From Halieaceae bacterium (GTDB taxonomy: Bacteria > Pseudomonadota > Gammaproteobacteria > Pseudomonadales > Halieaceae): 25,965 nucleotides of DNA. Under the pieces are notes generated by a model that saw only the letters and a program-made list of their open reading frames with translations, did no database searches and was not told the origin of the DNA. The DNA lies in assembly GCA_003523185.1 (NCBI GenBank), contig DPGN01000037.1, positions 58,777-84,741 on the forward strand, read 5' to 3'. Position numbers and translations under genes: made by a program. This document shows positions 7,593-17,200 of this stretch, piece by piece (position 1 is the first letter of the stretch; every line of letters begins with the position of its first letter).

Positions 7593-8801
7593 CTAAGAGG
7601 TGGCGTTCGCCACCTCTGCTTCCCTTTCAAACCACTGCCAGACCGTTCCCATCACGGCCAACGGGGTAACGACAAATGCCGTTGCTACCGACAGCTGTGC
7701 CGCTAGCGCGCAAAGGACCAGCATCTTCAATACGTCCTGCATTCTGAACCAGGCAGAGTCATAATTGCTCAGCAAAGCCGCATTCGACACACCTAGCCAC
7801 AGCATCATTCCCCACGCATAGGCTTCGTAGCCTTGTACAAGTTGGCTTTGCTGTGCCGCCACCAATAGCAGCGTTATCAAGATCAAATTGATGGTCCCGC
7901 CCACCTTCCGAACTCGCGACACCTGCGGGTCGTACTTTTCGAAAAGCTCGCCGGTGACCGGTTCCGCGGCTGCTACCAGATCTGAGGGCTGCCAAGCAGG
8001 GTGCGAGAAAGGCACCCGCAAGCGATCAGACCAACTCCGTGTTCGCCACATATCACTCGCCATATCTCTGTAAACATGAAGCCACGCCTCCAGAGGAGAC
8101 CAGGATCGTATGGGCTTGGTTATGCCATACACGCAAGGCTCAGACGGTAACTCTCGTTGATAGGAACCAAACAATCGGTCCCAAACGATGAATACGCCGC
8201 CGTAATTCCGGTCTAGGTAGCAAGCGTTCCTCGCGTGATGCACGCGATGATTTGATGGAGAGACGAACACGTATTCGAACCAACCAAGCTCGCCAACGTG
8301 CTCGGTATGCACCCAAAACTGGTAAATCAGATTGAGTGCGCCCACCATCACCATCATCTCCGCCGGGACGCCGATAAAGAACAAAGGCGTGTAAAAAATC
8401 CAACCAAAGAGGAACCCGGAGCTTGTCTGACGCAGCGCAGTCGACAGGTTGTAGTCCTCACTTTGGTGATGAACCACGTGCGCAGCCCAAAAAAGCTTCA
8501 CCTCGTGGCCCGCACGATGCGAACAGTAGTAGCAAAGGTCGTAGAGCACAAAGGCGATCAACCACGCTTGCCAACCCTCTGTCGTCCATGTTGTGAAAGG
8601 TGTTACCGACGCCAACCACGCGTAGACAGCACCACCCACGCCTAGTGCCACGAATCGACGCGCCTGAGACAGACCACCGAGCGTCAAACTGCTCACCGCA
8701 TCCGTCAGCCGGTACGTGTCTCGCCCGCACCAGCGTCCCCATGACCACTCGATGGCAATAGAAAGCAGGAAAAACGGTACGGCTAAGGCAATAAGATCCA
8801 T
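7593..8801 (-). CDS. Fatty-acid-hydroxylase-superfamily membrane di-iron enzyme, alkylglycerol monooxygenase (AGMO/TMEM195)-like
   Basis: A 402-residue integral membrane protein of the fatty acid hydroxylase/sterol desaturase superfamily. The histidine clusters for a di-iron centre are complete: HRAGH (95-99), HVVHH (108-112), HTEH (165-168) and NHRVHH (184-189). The stretch FWAAHVVHHQSEDYNLSTA resembles animal alkylglycerol monooxygenase, which cleaves ether lipids, more than sterol desaturases. At least seven hydrophobic segments occur, including several C-terminal ones (about 255-275 and 280-350), as in AGMO. The start is taken at 8801 because MDLIALAVPFFLL begins the first helix; 60 upstream in-frame codons are polar, cysteine-rich and unlike protein. 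An oxygenase acting on an ether or alkyl lipid is inferred; it could also be another lipid hydroxylase. It is divergent from the acylase gene. Confidence 0.85.
   Translation of the reverse strand: MDLIALAVPFFLLSIAIEWSWGRWCGRDTYRLTDAVSSLTLGGLSQARRFVALGVGGAVYAWLASVTPFTTWTTEGWQAWLIAFVLYDLCYYCSHRAGHEVKLFWAAHVVHHQSEDYNLSTALRQTSSGFLFGWIFYTPLFFIGVPAEMMVMVGALNLIYQFWVHTEHVGELGWFEYVFVSPSNHRVHHARNACYLDRNYGGVFIVWDRLFGSYQRELPSEPCVYGITKPIRSWSPLEAWLHVYRDMASDMWRTRSWSDRLRVPFSHPAWQPSDLVAAAEPVTGELFEKYDPQVSRVRKVGGTINLILITLLLVAAQQSQLVQGYEAYAWGMMLWLGVSNAALLSNYDSAWFRMQDVLKMLVLCALAAQLSVATAFVVTPLAVMGTVWQWFEREAEVANATS
7596..7617. terminator. Hairpin between convergent cytochrome c and AGMO-like genes
   Basis: A perfect 9-bp stem (AGAGGTGGC, loop GTTC, GCCACCTCT) lies just after the cytochrome stop. 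On the plus strand it is followed by a moderately T-rich stretch (GCTTCCCTTT), so it may be a weak intrinsic terminator. It lies inside the last codons of the AGMO-like gene, whose final residues are encoded by the stem. Confidence 0.6.
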
Positions 8802-8813
8802 GACGCGAGTATA
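8802..8813 (-). promoter_or_regulatory. Possible -10 element (TATACT) abutting the AGMO-like start codon
   Basis: On the minus strand TATACT (8813-8808) is followed by CGCGTC and then the ATG at 8801. The transcript would begin at or next to the start codon, so it may be leaderless. No Shine-Dalgarno sequence is present in a usable position and no good -35 element was found at 16-18 bp. The same arrangement occurs before the efflux adaptor gene. Confidence 0.4.
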
Positions 8814-8883
8814 ACCCTGTCCGTGTGCAATCCCCACGTCACAACCTCGACAAAGCCGTTTGGTGCGAGCAAATGAGGAATAC

Positions 8884-8909
8884 TTGTTGACGGTACACAG
8901 CGTCAACAA
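8884..8909. promoter_or_regulatory. Perfect inverted repeat, candidate operator
   Basis: Arms TTGTTGACG and CGTCAACAA are perfectly complementary (9 bp each) around an 8-bp spacer, in the 174-bp gap between the divergent AGMO-like and acylase genes. Each arm contains a TTGACG -35-like hexamer. On the minus strand GTATTC lies 17 bp from it. The form is that of a site for a dimeric repressor or activator. No regulator gene is adjacent. Confidence 0.5.
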
Positions 8910-8975
8910 ATTGTGGGATAACATCCTGCGCGGCCCGCTGCAGCACAATCCTAAATACGGCACGGAACAATAACG

Positions 8976-11093
8976 ATGCACATACGCACCCTTACAGCAC
9001 GCTCTTCTTCGCTTGGCACTATCTTCACTGCTTTCACAGTCCTATTCTGTTTCCTGGTCTGGGGGCAACAAGCCGCGGGAGCGATGCACCAAGCGAGTAT
9101 TGAGCGAGATCAGTACGGCGTTCCGCATATTTACGGCGAGACAGATGCCGATGCCGCATTCGGTCTGGCTTATGCCCAGGCAGAGGATGCATGGCCGATT
9201 ATGGAAGGTAGCCTACCTTTTTTTCGCGGCACGGCAGGGCTTTACGAGGGTCAGGAAGGTGCACAATCTGATTATCTTGTGAAATGGCTCGACTTATGGG
9301 GAACGCTTGATCGCGACTACGAGCGAGTCCTGTCGCCCGAGATCCGCCGTTATGTCGAGGCGTTTGCTGAGGGTTTTAACGCCTTTACTCGAGATAACCC
9401 CTCCGAAGTGAAGCATCCTGAGCTGTTGCCGATAACGGGTAAGGACATTATTGCAGGGCATATGCTCAGGCACCCGCTGTTCTACGGATTTGACGGCCCC
9501 GTGCTCGAACTCTTTGGCGACGAACGGCCTAATACAGTCAGTAAAGCGCCCTATAACCCCAAGCCCAAAGACCCCATCGGCTCCAACGCAACAGCCATTG
9601 CGCCCTCGAGAACGGACGACGGATCAACCTATCTCATCATCAACTCTCATCAGCCACTGACCGGCCCTGTCGCCTGGTACGAAGCACATATCGAGTCCGG
9701 TGAGGGACTCAATGTCATGGGCGGTCTGTTCCCTGGCGCGCCCACCATGGGAGTCGGTTTTACGGAGGAGCACGGATGGGGTGCCACAGTGAATAAGCCC
9801 GATCTTGTGGATATTTATGTGCTAGAGATGAACCCTGAGAACCCCGACCAGTACCGACTTGATGGAGAGTGGCGAGACTTAGAGGTTGGTGAAGTAAAAC
9901 TAAAACTGAAGCTCTGGGGTTTCTTCCCCTGGTCAGTTAAGCGGGAGGTCCTTCGATCAGTACACGGACCTGCGCTGCGAACAGAGCACGGTGTTTATGC
10001 CATTCGATACGCTGGCATCGGTGAAATGAAGCAGGTTGAGCAGTGGCTGGCCATGAACAAGGCCAAAAACTTCGACGAGTGGAAAGCGGCCGTGGCTTTG
10101 AATCATATCCAGAGCTTTAACTTCGTGTACGCCAATCGACACGGCGACATTCACTTCATCCACAACGCACAGTTACCGGTGAGAGCCTCAGGCTGGAATT
10201 GGCAGCAGTACCTGCCAGGTGATCGCTCGGATCTCATCTGGCAGGGCTACCACCCTACGTCGGCGCTCCCTCAAGTCACCAACCCGGCGTCGGGATTTTT
10301 GCACAGCGCCAATCAAACGCCCTTCAACGTCACCGAGGCACAGGACAACCCTCAGCCGAATACCGTGCCTACTGATGGTGGCTGGCAAACACGCATGACC
10401 AACCGGGCAACTCGGGGATTGGAGCTCTTTGCTGACTTTGAGCAGATTTCTTTTGACGAAGCATGGCAGTTAAAACACGACAATAGCTACTCGGTGAACT
10501 ACCGGGGTATGACCTTTTTGAGCGAAGTCACCTCGCTCCCAAGGTCCGACGACATGGTTAGCCGCGCGATCGAGATTCTTGAGAGCTGGGATCTTGGGAC
10601 TGACAAAGAAAATCGGGGCGCTGCAGTCGGTGTCTGCGTCCTTGCCGCTGAATGGCAAGCTGAGAGCGGCGGCACCAGCAACCCCGACGCACAAGCAATT
10701 CTTGACGATTGTATTGATCAAACGTTGGAGATTGGTGGTCGTCTTGATCCGCGCTGGGGTGATGTCAATCGACACGGAAGAGGCGGCACACACTGGCCAG
10801 TTGCCGGTGGGCCTGACACTTTGCGTGCGATCTATTCTAGACGGCTTGACGGAGACAACCACCTGACAGCAGTTGCGGGGGATGGACTCTACTACTTCAT
10901 CCGATGGATGCCCGATGGCGAGCAAAAAGTACTCGGGACGCACCAATACGGAAATGATATGACCGACCCCGACTCACCGCATTACTTGGACCAAGCCGAG
11001 GACTACGCCAATGAGATCCTCCACGAACCGCTATTTACAGCAGACAGTCGGCGCGGACGGATAACCAAGCAATACACCGTTCGTTCCGATTGA
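8976..11093 (+). CDS. Penicillin-acylase-family Ntn hydrolase (acylase S45 type), periplasmic
   Basis: A 705-residue precursor of the penicillin amidase family. It has a signal peptide (hydrophobic 14-30, likely cleavage after AGA at residue 36), an alpha-subunit region with DQYGVPHIYGETDADAAFGL and AYAQAEDAWPIME, then the autoproteolysis site GSNATA. There Ser203 would become the N-terminal nucleophile of the beta subunit. Downstream LIINSHQPLTGP and GAPTMGVGFTEEHGWG are family hallmarks. These enzymes hydrolyse amide bonds of N-acyl compounds: penicillins, acyl-homoserine lactones, or aculeacin- or pyoverdine-type lipopeptides. The substrate class here cannot be chosen from sequence; features look closer to the acyl-homoserine-lactone/PvdQ-like group than to classical penicillin G acylase, but that is only an impression. 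ATG start with a weak GGA upstream. It is monocistronic and divergent from the AGMO-like gene. Confidence 0.9.
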   Translation: MHIRTLTARSSSLGTIFTAFTVLFCFLVWGQQAAGAMHQASIERDQYGVPHIYGETDADAAFGLAYAQAEDAWPIMEGSLPFFRGTAGLYEGQEGAQSDYLVKWLDLWGTLDRDYERVLSPEIRRYVEAFAEGFNAFTRDNPSEVKHPELLPITGKDIIAGHMLRHPLFYGFDGPVLELFGDERPNTVSKAPYNPKPKDPIGSNATAIAPSRTDDGSTYLIINSHQPLTGPVAWYEAHIESGEGLNVMGGLFPGAPTMGVGFTEEHGWGATVNKPDLVDIYVLEMNPENPDQYRLDGEWRDLEVGEVKLKLKLWGFFPWSVKREVLRSVHGPALRTEHGVYAIRYAGIGEMKQVEQWLAMNKAKNFDEWKAAVALNHIQSFNFVYANRHGDIHFIHNAQLPVRASGWNWQQYLPGDRSDLIWQGYHPTSALPQVTNPASGFLHSANQTPFNVTEAQDNPQPNTVPTDGGWQTRMTNRATRGLELFADFEQISFDEAWQLKHDNSYSVNYRGMTFLSEVTSLPRSDDMVSRAIEILESWDLGTDKENRGAAVGVCVLAAEWQAESGGTSNPDAQAILDDCIDQTLEIGGRLDPRWGDVNRHGRGGTHWPVAGGPDTLRAIYSRRLDGDNHLTAVAGDGLYYFIRWMPDGEQKVLGTHQYGNDMTDPDSPHYLDQAEDYANEILHEPLFTADSRRGRITKQYTVRSD

Positions 11094-11339
11094 GTCAAAA
11101 ACGCTCGCTCCAAGAGCGTTCACACCTCGCCCGGAGCGCAAAGTCTGCCCACAGCGAAAGACTAAGTTCTTAACCCTCTATTTGGGGCTACCTACAACAG
11201 CGGTCACATTGCGTCGGCGCACGCCCCGTTAGTCTCACCTGAGTCCCATTTGGCCGGCTTTGCTCTACCGGCTTTTCTGCCGGTTGATATCCTGAAATTC
11301 GTAAAAAAATCTCAATAAAAGAGTCACATACGAATCACC
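11094..11339. other. Intergenic region, acylase to glycoside hydrolase
   Basis: A 7-bp stem hairpin (AACGCTC, 7-base loop, GAGCGTT; 11100-11120) follows the acylase stop directly but lacks a T-run, so at most it is a weak terminator. A second small hairpin (ACCGGC, TTTTCT, GCCGGT; 11267-11284) precedes an A-rich stretch before the next gene. No recognisable operator or small gene was seen. Confidence 0.4.
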
Positions 11340-12611
11340 ATGGCAAAGGTACAACTGCTCGGCGATAAGACGGATGGTTATCAACTAACCGTTGAAGGGG
11401 AGCCCTTCTTTATCAAAGGAGCGGGGCTGGAGTTCGGGCACCTGAAATCACTGGCAGAGGCCGGCGGAAACGCCTTTCGAACCTGGCGCGTGGCCAATGG
11501 CGAGCGCGATGCGATCGATATTCTCGATGAAGCAGAGGCGCTGGGCTTAAAGGTGTGCATGGGCCTCGACATTGCGCGCGAGCGGCATGGATTCGATTAC
11601 TCAGATACGGCCGCGGTCATCGCTCAAAACGAAGCGATGATCCGCGATGTGATTCGGCTGAAAGATCATCCGGCGCTGCTCATGTGGGGACTGGGCAACG
11701 AGCTGAATTTGCGCGCCAAAAATGATGGCGTATGGGATGCAATGGAGGACCTGGCTGTTCGCATCAAACAGGTCGATCCTGATCACCCTGTCACTACCAT
11801 GCTTGCAGGAATCGATGAACCCACTGTTACGGCTATTGCCCAGCGGGCGCCCTCGCTCGACTTTTTATCGTTCCAAATCTACGGCGAGATAGACCACCTA
11901 CCCGAAATTCTGGAGAAGGTGGGATACGACGGTCCCTACCAAATAACCGAGTGGGGTCCGACAGGGCATTGGGAAAGCCCGGAGACAGACTGGGGTCGGC
12001 CTTTTGAGCCCTCAAGTACACGGAAGGCAAACGACATCGCACGTCGCTATGAAGAGATTATTTTGGCCGACAGCAAGCGCTGTTTAGGTGCCTACATCTT
12101 CTTGTGGGGCCAGAAACAGGAGCGAACACCCACCTGGTATGGCATGTTCTTGGAGACAGGTGAGCGAACGGCCGCCGTTGAAGTCATGCAAAAGGTGTGG
12201 ACCGGCGACTGGCCGATACATCAAGCCCCACAGATTCAGTCGCTGCGCCTCAATGCCGAAGAAGCACCCACAAGCATCGAAGGGGCTGTGAATCAGGTAT
12301 TCCACGCTGAGGTCCATGCGACTGAGAGTGATGATCACCTCATCTCTTGGCGTGTGCGCGAGGAGGTCCCAACTGCGCTGCAAAGTGATGGTGGCGACTT
12401 TGAGCCGACCCCACCCACGGTTGAAGCGGTTATCGGAACACAGAACCGACAATTTAATTTTCAGCTATCCGAGCCTGGCCAGTACCGCCTGTTCTGTCAG
12501 ATAGACACACCTCACGACAGCAGCGCCGTTGCCAATATTCCCTTTCTTATTAAAGCCGAGCCTCAAAAACGTACGAGGTTCTTCAATTTGTTCAGAAGAA
12601 GCGCAGCATGA
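11340..12611 (+). CDS. Clan GH-A glycoside hydrolase or transglycosylase, cytoplasmic, with C-terminal beta-sandwich
   Basis: A 423-residue protein with no signal peptide. Residues about 10-300 form a (beta/alpha)8 barrel of clan GH-A type. FFIKGAGLEFGHLKSLAEAG begins it, GNAFRTW is the typical strand-2 motif, WGLGNEL gives the acid/base Glu121, and ITEWGPTG gives the nucleophile Glu204. WGQKQERTPTWYGMF provides the late-barrel aromatic motif. The C-terminal ~110 residues look like an Ig-type beta-sandwich. It resembles GH2/GH5/GH72-like proteins but I cannot fix the family; an endo- or transglucosidase on beta-glucan is suggested by the neighbours only. The stop codon overlaps the symporter start in ATGA, so the two are translationally coupled. 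The ribosome site is weak. Confidence 0.8.
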   Translation: MAKVQLLGDKTDGYQLTVEGEPFFIKGAGLEFGHLKSLAEAGGNAFRTWRVANGERDAIDILDEAEALGLKVCMGLDIARERHGFDYSDTAAVIAQNEAMIRDVIRLKDHPALLMWGLGNELNLRAKNDGVWDAMEDLAVRIKQVDPDHPVTTMLAGIDEPTVTAIAQRAPSLDFLSFQIYGEIDHLPEILEKVGYDGPYQITEWGPTGHWESPETDWGRPFEPSSTRKANDIARRYEEIILADSKRCLGAYIFLWGQKQERTPTWYGMFLETGERTAAVEVMQKVWTGDWPIHQAPQIQSLRLNAEEAPTSIEGAVNQVFHAEVHATESDDHLISWRVREEVPTALQSDGGDFEPTPPTVEAVIGTQNRQFNFQLSEPGQYRLFCQIDTPHDSSAVANIPFLIKAEPQKRTRFFNLFRRSAA

Positions 12612-14053
12612 CCACTAGTACCCTCACCCAATCATCCGATCTGATATCAGACACAACACGGACATCGAAAATCCCAATGTCGCAAAAGGTGGCATTTGGT
12701 ATCGGAATGCTGGCCAACCAAATGTTCCCAGCTGCTCTCGGTATCTTCATGGTGATTCTCGTAGAAAGTCTGGGCATGAGCCCTTTGATGTGGGGCCTCA
12801 TCTTCTTCCTGCCCAAGCTAGTGGATGCGCTCACGGATCCGCTAATGGGGTATATCTCGGATCGAACAGAGTCTCGGTGGGGTAAACGCCGACCGTTTGT
12901 TTTCATAGGGGCAGTGGTTGCAGGCCTGTCCTACATTGCCATGTGGCAGCTCTATGAAGATAACGCCATTACCTACAATTTTTGGTACTTCTTAGGCTGG
13001 TCGATCGTGTTTTTCCTCGGCATGACGATCTTTAGTGTTCCCTACGTCGCCATGGGCTATGAAATGAGCGACGACTACCATGAGCGCACGCGCTTAATGG
13101 CCGTGGCGCAATGGATAGGTCAATGGGCCTGGGTCATTGCACCCTGGGGTTGGGTTGTCCTTTATGACCCCGAATGGTTTGCGTCTGCGACTGAGGGCGC
13201 TCGAACCGTGTCAATCTATGTGGGCCTCATCTGCATGTTACTGGCAATGGTGCCGGCCATTTTCTGTAACTCTGAAGATACGAGTAGTGCTGAGCCAAAG
13301 TCAGACGGCAAAACACTGGCGCAAACCTTCGTAGAGCTTTTCAGAGGAATTGGTATTACCCTAAAAAACAAGCCATTTCAGCGGATCTGCACGGCGACCT
13401 TCTTTATTTTCAATGCCTATAATTGCGTCGCCGGTTTCGCATTTTTCATCATCGTCTACTACATGAATAACGGCGATCCAGTTGCAGCCGGTAACTGGCC
13501 AGCACTGTTTGGCAGTGTTTCTGCGCTTTTCACCTGCTTCCTGGTAATACCGATCGTCAACTACATGGCGCAGACACTCGGAAAGCACCGCACCTTTTTG
13601 ATCACTCAAAGCATGTCGCTGGCAGGCTACGCCATGTTTTGGTGGAGTTTCTCCCCCGAGAATCCCTACCTGATGTTCCTTCCAATCCCACTATTTGTGT
13701 TTGGCATCGGCGGCTTGTTTACCATCATGATGTCCATGACCGCTGATATCTGTGATTTGGACGAGCTTGAAACACATGAGCGGCGCGAGGGGCTCTTTGG
13801 TGCTATTTATTGGTGGATGGTGAAGTTCGGTGCTGCTTTCGCCGGGCTGTTGAGCGGTCTCATTTTGGCGTTTGTCGGATTTGATCAGAATGTTGCCATA
13901 CAAGCCGAGGACGCACTCAACGGTCTTCGAGCAGCCTTTATCCTAGTACCTGCAACGGGAACCTTGATAGGCATTTGGGCGATGTGGAACTACGACCTCA
14001 ACGAGGAGGCAGTCGCTGTCATTAGGGAAGAGCTTGACTCCCGACGGGCATAA
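12608..14053 (+). CDS. GPH-family sugar:cation symporter (MFS superfamily)
   Basis: A 481-residue protein with about twelve membrane helices. The glycoside-pentoside-hexuronide symporter signature is clear in loop 2-3: KLVDALTDPLMGYISDRT followed by SRWGKRRPF (about residues 70-97), with Asp73, Asp77 and Asp85 in the usual acidic positions. A mid-protein cytoplasmic loop (DTSSAEPKSDGK) separates the two six-helix halves. A second-half motif MTADICDLDELETHERREGLFGA is also characteristic of the family. Members import glycosides or oligosaccharides with Na+ or H+. The gene overlaps the upstream glycoside hydrolase by four bases and is followed by a strong bidirectional terminator. It is therefore likely to import the oligosaccharide that the neighbouring cytoplasmic enzymes process. 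Substrate as beta-1,3-glucan fragments is inferred from context. Confidence 0.93.
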   Translation: MTTSTLTQSSDLISDTTRTSKIPMSQKVAFGIGMLANQMFPAALGIFMVILVESLGMSPLMWGLIFFLPKLVDALTDPLMGYISDRTESRWGKRRPFVFIGAVVAGLSYIAMWQLYEDNAITYNFWYFLGWSIVFFLGMTIFSVPYVAMGYEMSDDYHERTRLMAVAQWIGQWAWVIAPWGWVVLYDPEWFASATEGARTVSIYVGLICMLLAMVPAIFCNSEDTSSAEPKSDGKTLAQTFVELFRGIGITLKNKPFQRICTATFFIFNAYNCVAGFAFFIIVYYMNNGDPVAAGNWPALFGSVSALFTCFLVIPIVNYMAQTLGKHRTFLITQSMSLAGYAMFWWSFSPENPYLMFLPIPLFVFGIGGLFTIMMSMTADICDLDELETHERREGLFGAIYWWMVKFGAAFAGLLSGLILAFVGFDQNVAIQAEDALNGLRAAFILVPATGTLIGIWAMWNYDLNEEAVAVIREELDSRRA

Positions 14054-14174
14054 TGCCGTCTAACCGCTGATGGCATGACCCGAGTTTTTGTCGCCGAATA
14101 CTGGTAAGAAGAATCACAGACCGCCAAGACACAAGCGGCGCAAAACTGCATCGAACCGCTTTTGCAACATACAT

Positions 14175-14202
14175 AAAAAAGCCCGCATTCGCGGGCTTTT
14201 TT
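14175..14202. terminator. Strong bidirectional rho-independent terminator
   Basis: Six A's, GCCCGC, loop ATTC, GCGGGC and six T's form a symmetric GC-rich stem flanked by A- and T-runs. It separates the convergent symporter (+) and phosphorylase-like (-) genes and can stop transcription from both sides. Confidence 0.95.
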
Positions 14203-14217
14203 GTAGAGAGCAATAAG

Positions 14218-17200
14218 TTAATCCATGACCTGTGTTACCCGCACATCGAGGCGCACATACTGTCCGGTCTTTTTAAACAATGCTTCTGATTGCTCGGCAG
14301 TCAACCCGCTCCCCGCAACAGACTCCGTCGCACCGTCAGCGGTGTGTAAGGTGATTGATGCCGAATCAGCAAGCGCCATGACAACCGGCACCTGACAGTA
14401 GGTAAAGCCCAGCTCGCCGGCCTCCAACGCGACCGCTTGCGAGGCACCCGCTGTATCGAAGTAGCGGAGCGTCGCCGAAGATCCCAAGAACTCTGATCGG
14501 CGGAGCACTGACGGGTTGAAGCTCACGCGGGCGTCTGCAACCTCCACGCCCAACTCGAGGAGACGTGTCAGCACTTCCTCTTTCACCTGCCCCGTCATAC
14601 CCGGCTGACGAGCACCCGCGAAGCCAGGCGTGTGAGAATAGGGGTCGGTTGGGAAGGCACCATAGACGTCTGGCGTCTTGTTAAAGCCAATACCCTCACG
14701 CACATCGTAGTAAGCTGCCTGCAAGCCTGCTAATACCTCCGCAGATGCACCCGCCTCCTCCGCTTGCTTGACCGTTTCCATAACGGCGAGCAGCAGTTTG
14801 GAGACCATATGCCAGTAAATTGAGCCCAGCCCTTCGTAGGCGTACATGCCACCCGAGCGGCCCGTAAAGTTTGCGCAATCAAATAGGTTAGAGAATAAGG
14901 TCTCGATCGCAGCTCTCTCTGCCGAGACGTCCTCTGCAAAGCCATCCTCTGCAAGGCTTGTCAAAGCTGCCGCCACCGAAGCCGTGTTATTGAATTTTCC
15001 TGCGAAAAACGCCTGACCCGATCCATCAACTTCAATCAGATCCGTGTTGCCAGCGGCAACTAGGTTGGTCATCAACGTGGAGGACTTCACGAACTCGCCG
15101 GGAACCAGATTGCGCACCATAAAGCTTGGTAGCTGACGGTTGGGGTACAGCAGGTAAGAGTGCTGTCGCGCAGTGTAGAGAGAAGATGCACGTAGCGTCT
15201 TGAGCAACGCGAGTGACTCATCGGCTTCCAAAAGCTCTGAACTCAACACCGCAACCTGACCCTCGAGCATTTCGTAGAGATACTTGATCTCTACACCGTC
15301 CTCGCGCACTGCAATGCGATTGTAGGCGTGATAAAGGCCATCCTGGCGTCGGTTAGATCGAATACTAATGGCACTGATGTCACGTGCACGGGATAGACAA
15401 TCGACTATGCTGTCCAGGCTTACCGACCTTTTCGACGCTGAGAAACCGTGATCGTAGATACCTTGACGGTACCGTTCCGCCGCTGTCCCAAGGGCTTCCA
15501 TCACCTCTTTCCTGACGGCATCAGAGACCGGTCCTTTGCCGATTGATTCCTGATGCACCTCGAGTACGGAGGCTACGTCAGACATAAACTCTGCAACCTC
15601 TGCAGATAACTGCACCGAGCTCTGCTCGAGTTCTGAGTACAACGGCACTGCCTTCTTTAAGAAACGATGGAGGTAACATAAGGTCACAACGGAAACACCG
15701 GTCCCCACGAGTGCATTGTTCGCATCATTCCACTCGGGTCGCTGGGTGTTCATCCAAATACCGGTATCTGGGATGAAGTTGGCTATCTTGGAGAGCAGCG
15801 TGACCAGGATCTTTTCGGCGAGGTTGACTTGGTAGACCTCACCACTCGGCGCGGGCATCAAACGACCATCCGCGCCCATCGCCTCAACGCGGCCATCGAT
15901 AACGCGATCCAGATCCTCGTCAAACTCAATAGTGTCGTAGGGGTCACTCAGAATGCTGGCGTATGACTTAATGCGGTACGGCACATTAGCGTAGGCAAAA
16001 GCGTCACTAAACATCATCGACTTTAATGCTACGGGATTGTGAGCAACGGACTGCTCGATCAACTTGAGTAAGTAAATGAGCTGGTGATCACCCCAATACC
16101 CAATGTTCGCCCAGGGGTTTTCAGGCTCCGGGCGCTCCCAGTCGATTCCTTGCCGCGTAATTCGGTAGGGGTTGTAGCCATCGGCTGTCGTCGCATTGAC
16201 GAACTTTGAAATCATGTTCGCACCAAAGCACGGAATGGAGGAACTCAACGCTTCCCAGTTTTGGAAAATATCGCGCCAGTTGCCCTCATAGTTAAGAAGC
16301 TTGTTGCCTTTCTCATCTTTCACTTTGATGGCAAAGCGATTCCACGGCCGCGATGGGTCCCCGTGACGACGACTGAAGCTCAGCGGCAAATATTCTCTGC
16401 ACAGACGCTCGAGCTGCAAATCCGTATTGCCTGCTAGAGCCGCGTCAAGATCGTGATAGGTCATGTGCGCTGGTAACGCATCAAAGAAAGCTATATTGGC
16501 GTCAAAGACCGCGCGATTCCATTCGGCACAAAAAGCCATGAGATCGGGTTTTTCGATGGCGTAGTTATCAATGAACAAACCGCCGCGCATGATGTTAAAG
16601 AGTACATTTGACGCATGGTGATTGGCGCTCAGCGTGTCACCCGTCATCTGTATGCCATCAGCGGTACTAATCAGGCGCTCAAGATTTCGGGAACCGAGCT
16701 CGATATCGTCTGCAACCAAGGCGGACACATCGGTGTCACTTTGAATCAATGACACAGTGTCTCTGACCGCTGCCGGACCTTGATTGACGTCGGCCACAAT
16801 TCCCCAGCCACGCTCGGAACCTGCATCTAGCGCAAATGTCTGGTGAACGAAATACGCGCCTCGTCGCCCCAAGACCTCCGGTTCTTCGCTGATGGCGGCG
16901 CCAGATCTAAACTGGCTCAGCTGGTTTGAACTGATGAGATAGCTTGCGTCACCTACCCCATAAGACCATACGGTCGTTGCTGACAGTGCCTCGCTGGGTT
17001 CGGCTTTGTCCGAGAGGATCGAACTCATTGCATAAACAGCCAGGCCCGAGTGAGGGACCAACTCATTTTTCTTGTAGGCATCGACCAGGCAACTCAGCTC
17101 GTTTTGCGTGCCAGCCAACACGCCATAAGGCAGCAGATTCTCAATGCCATCGAGGATCTCGATTGTAGATTTGGCATTCCCAGTATTGGCAATGGTGGAC

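Noticed and set aside
8802..8981. N-terminal 60-codon extension of the AGMO-like reading frame
   Set aside because: The added residues are polar and cysteine-rich, overlap the acylase start and the inverted repeat, and precede a natural hydrophobic start at MDLIALAVPFF.
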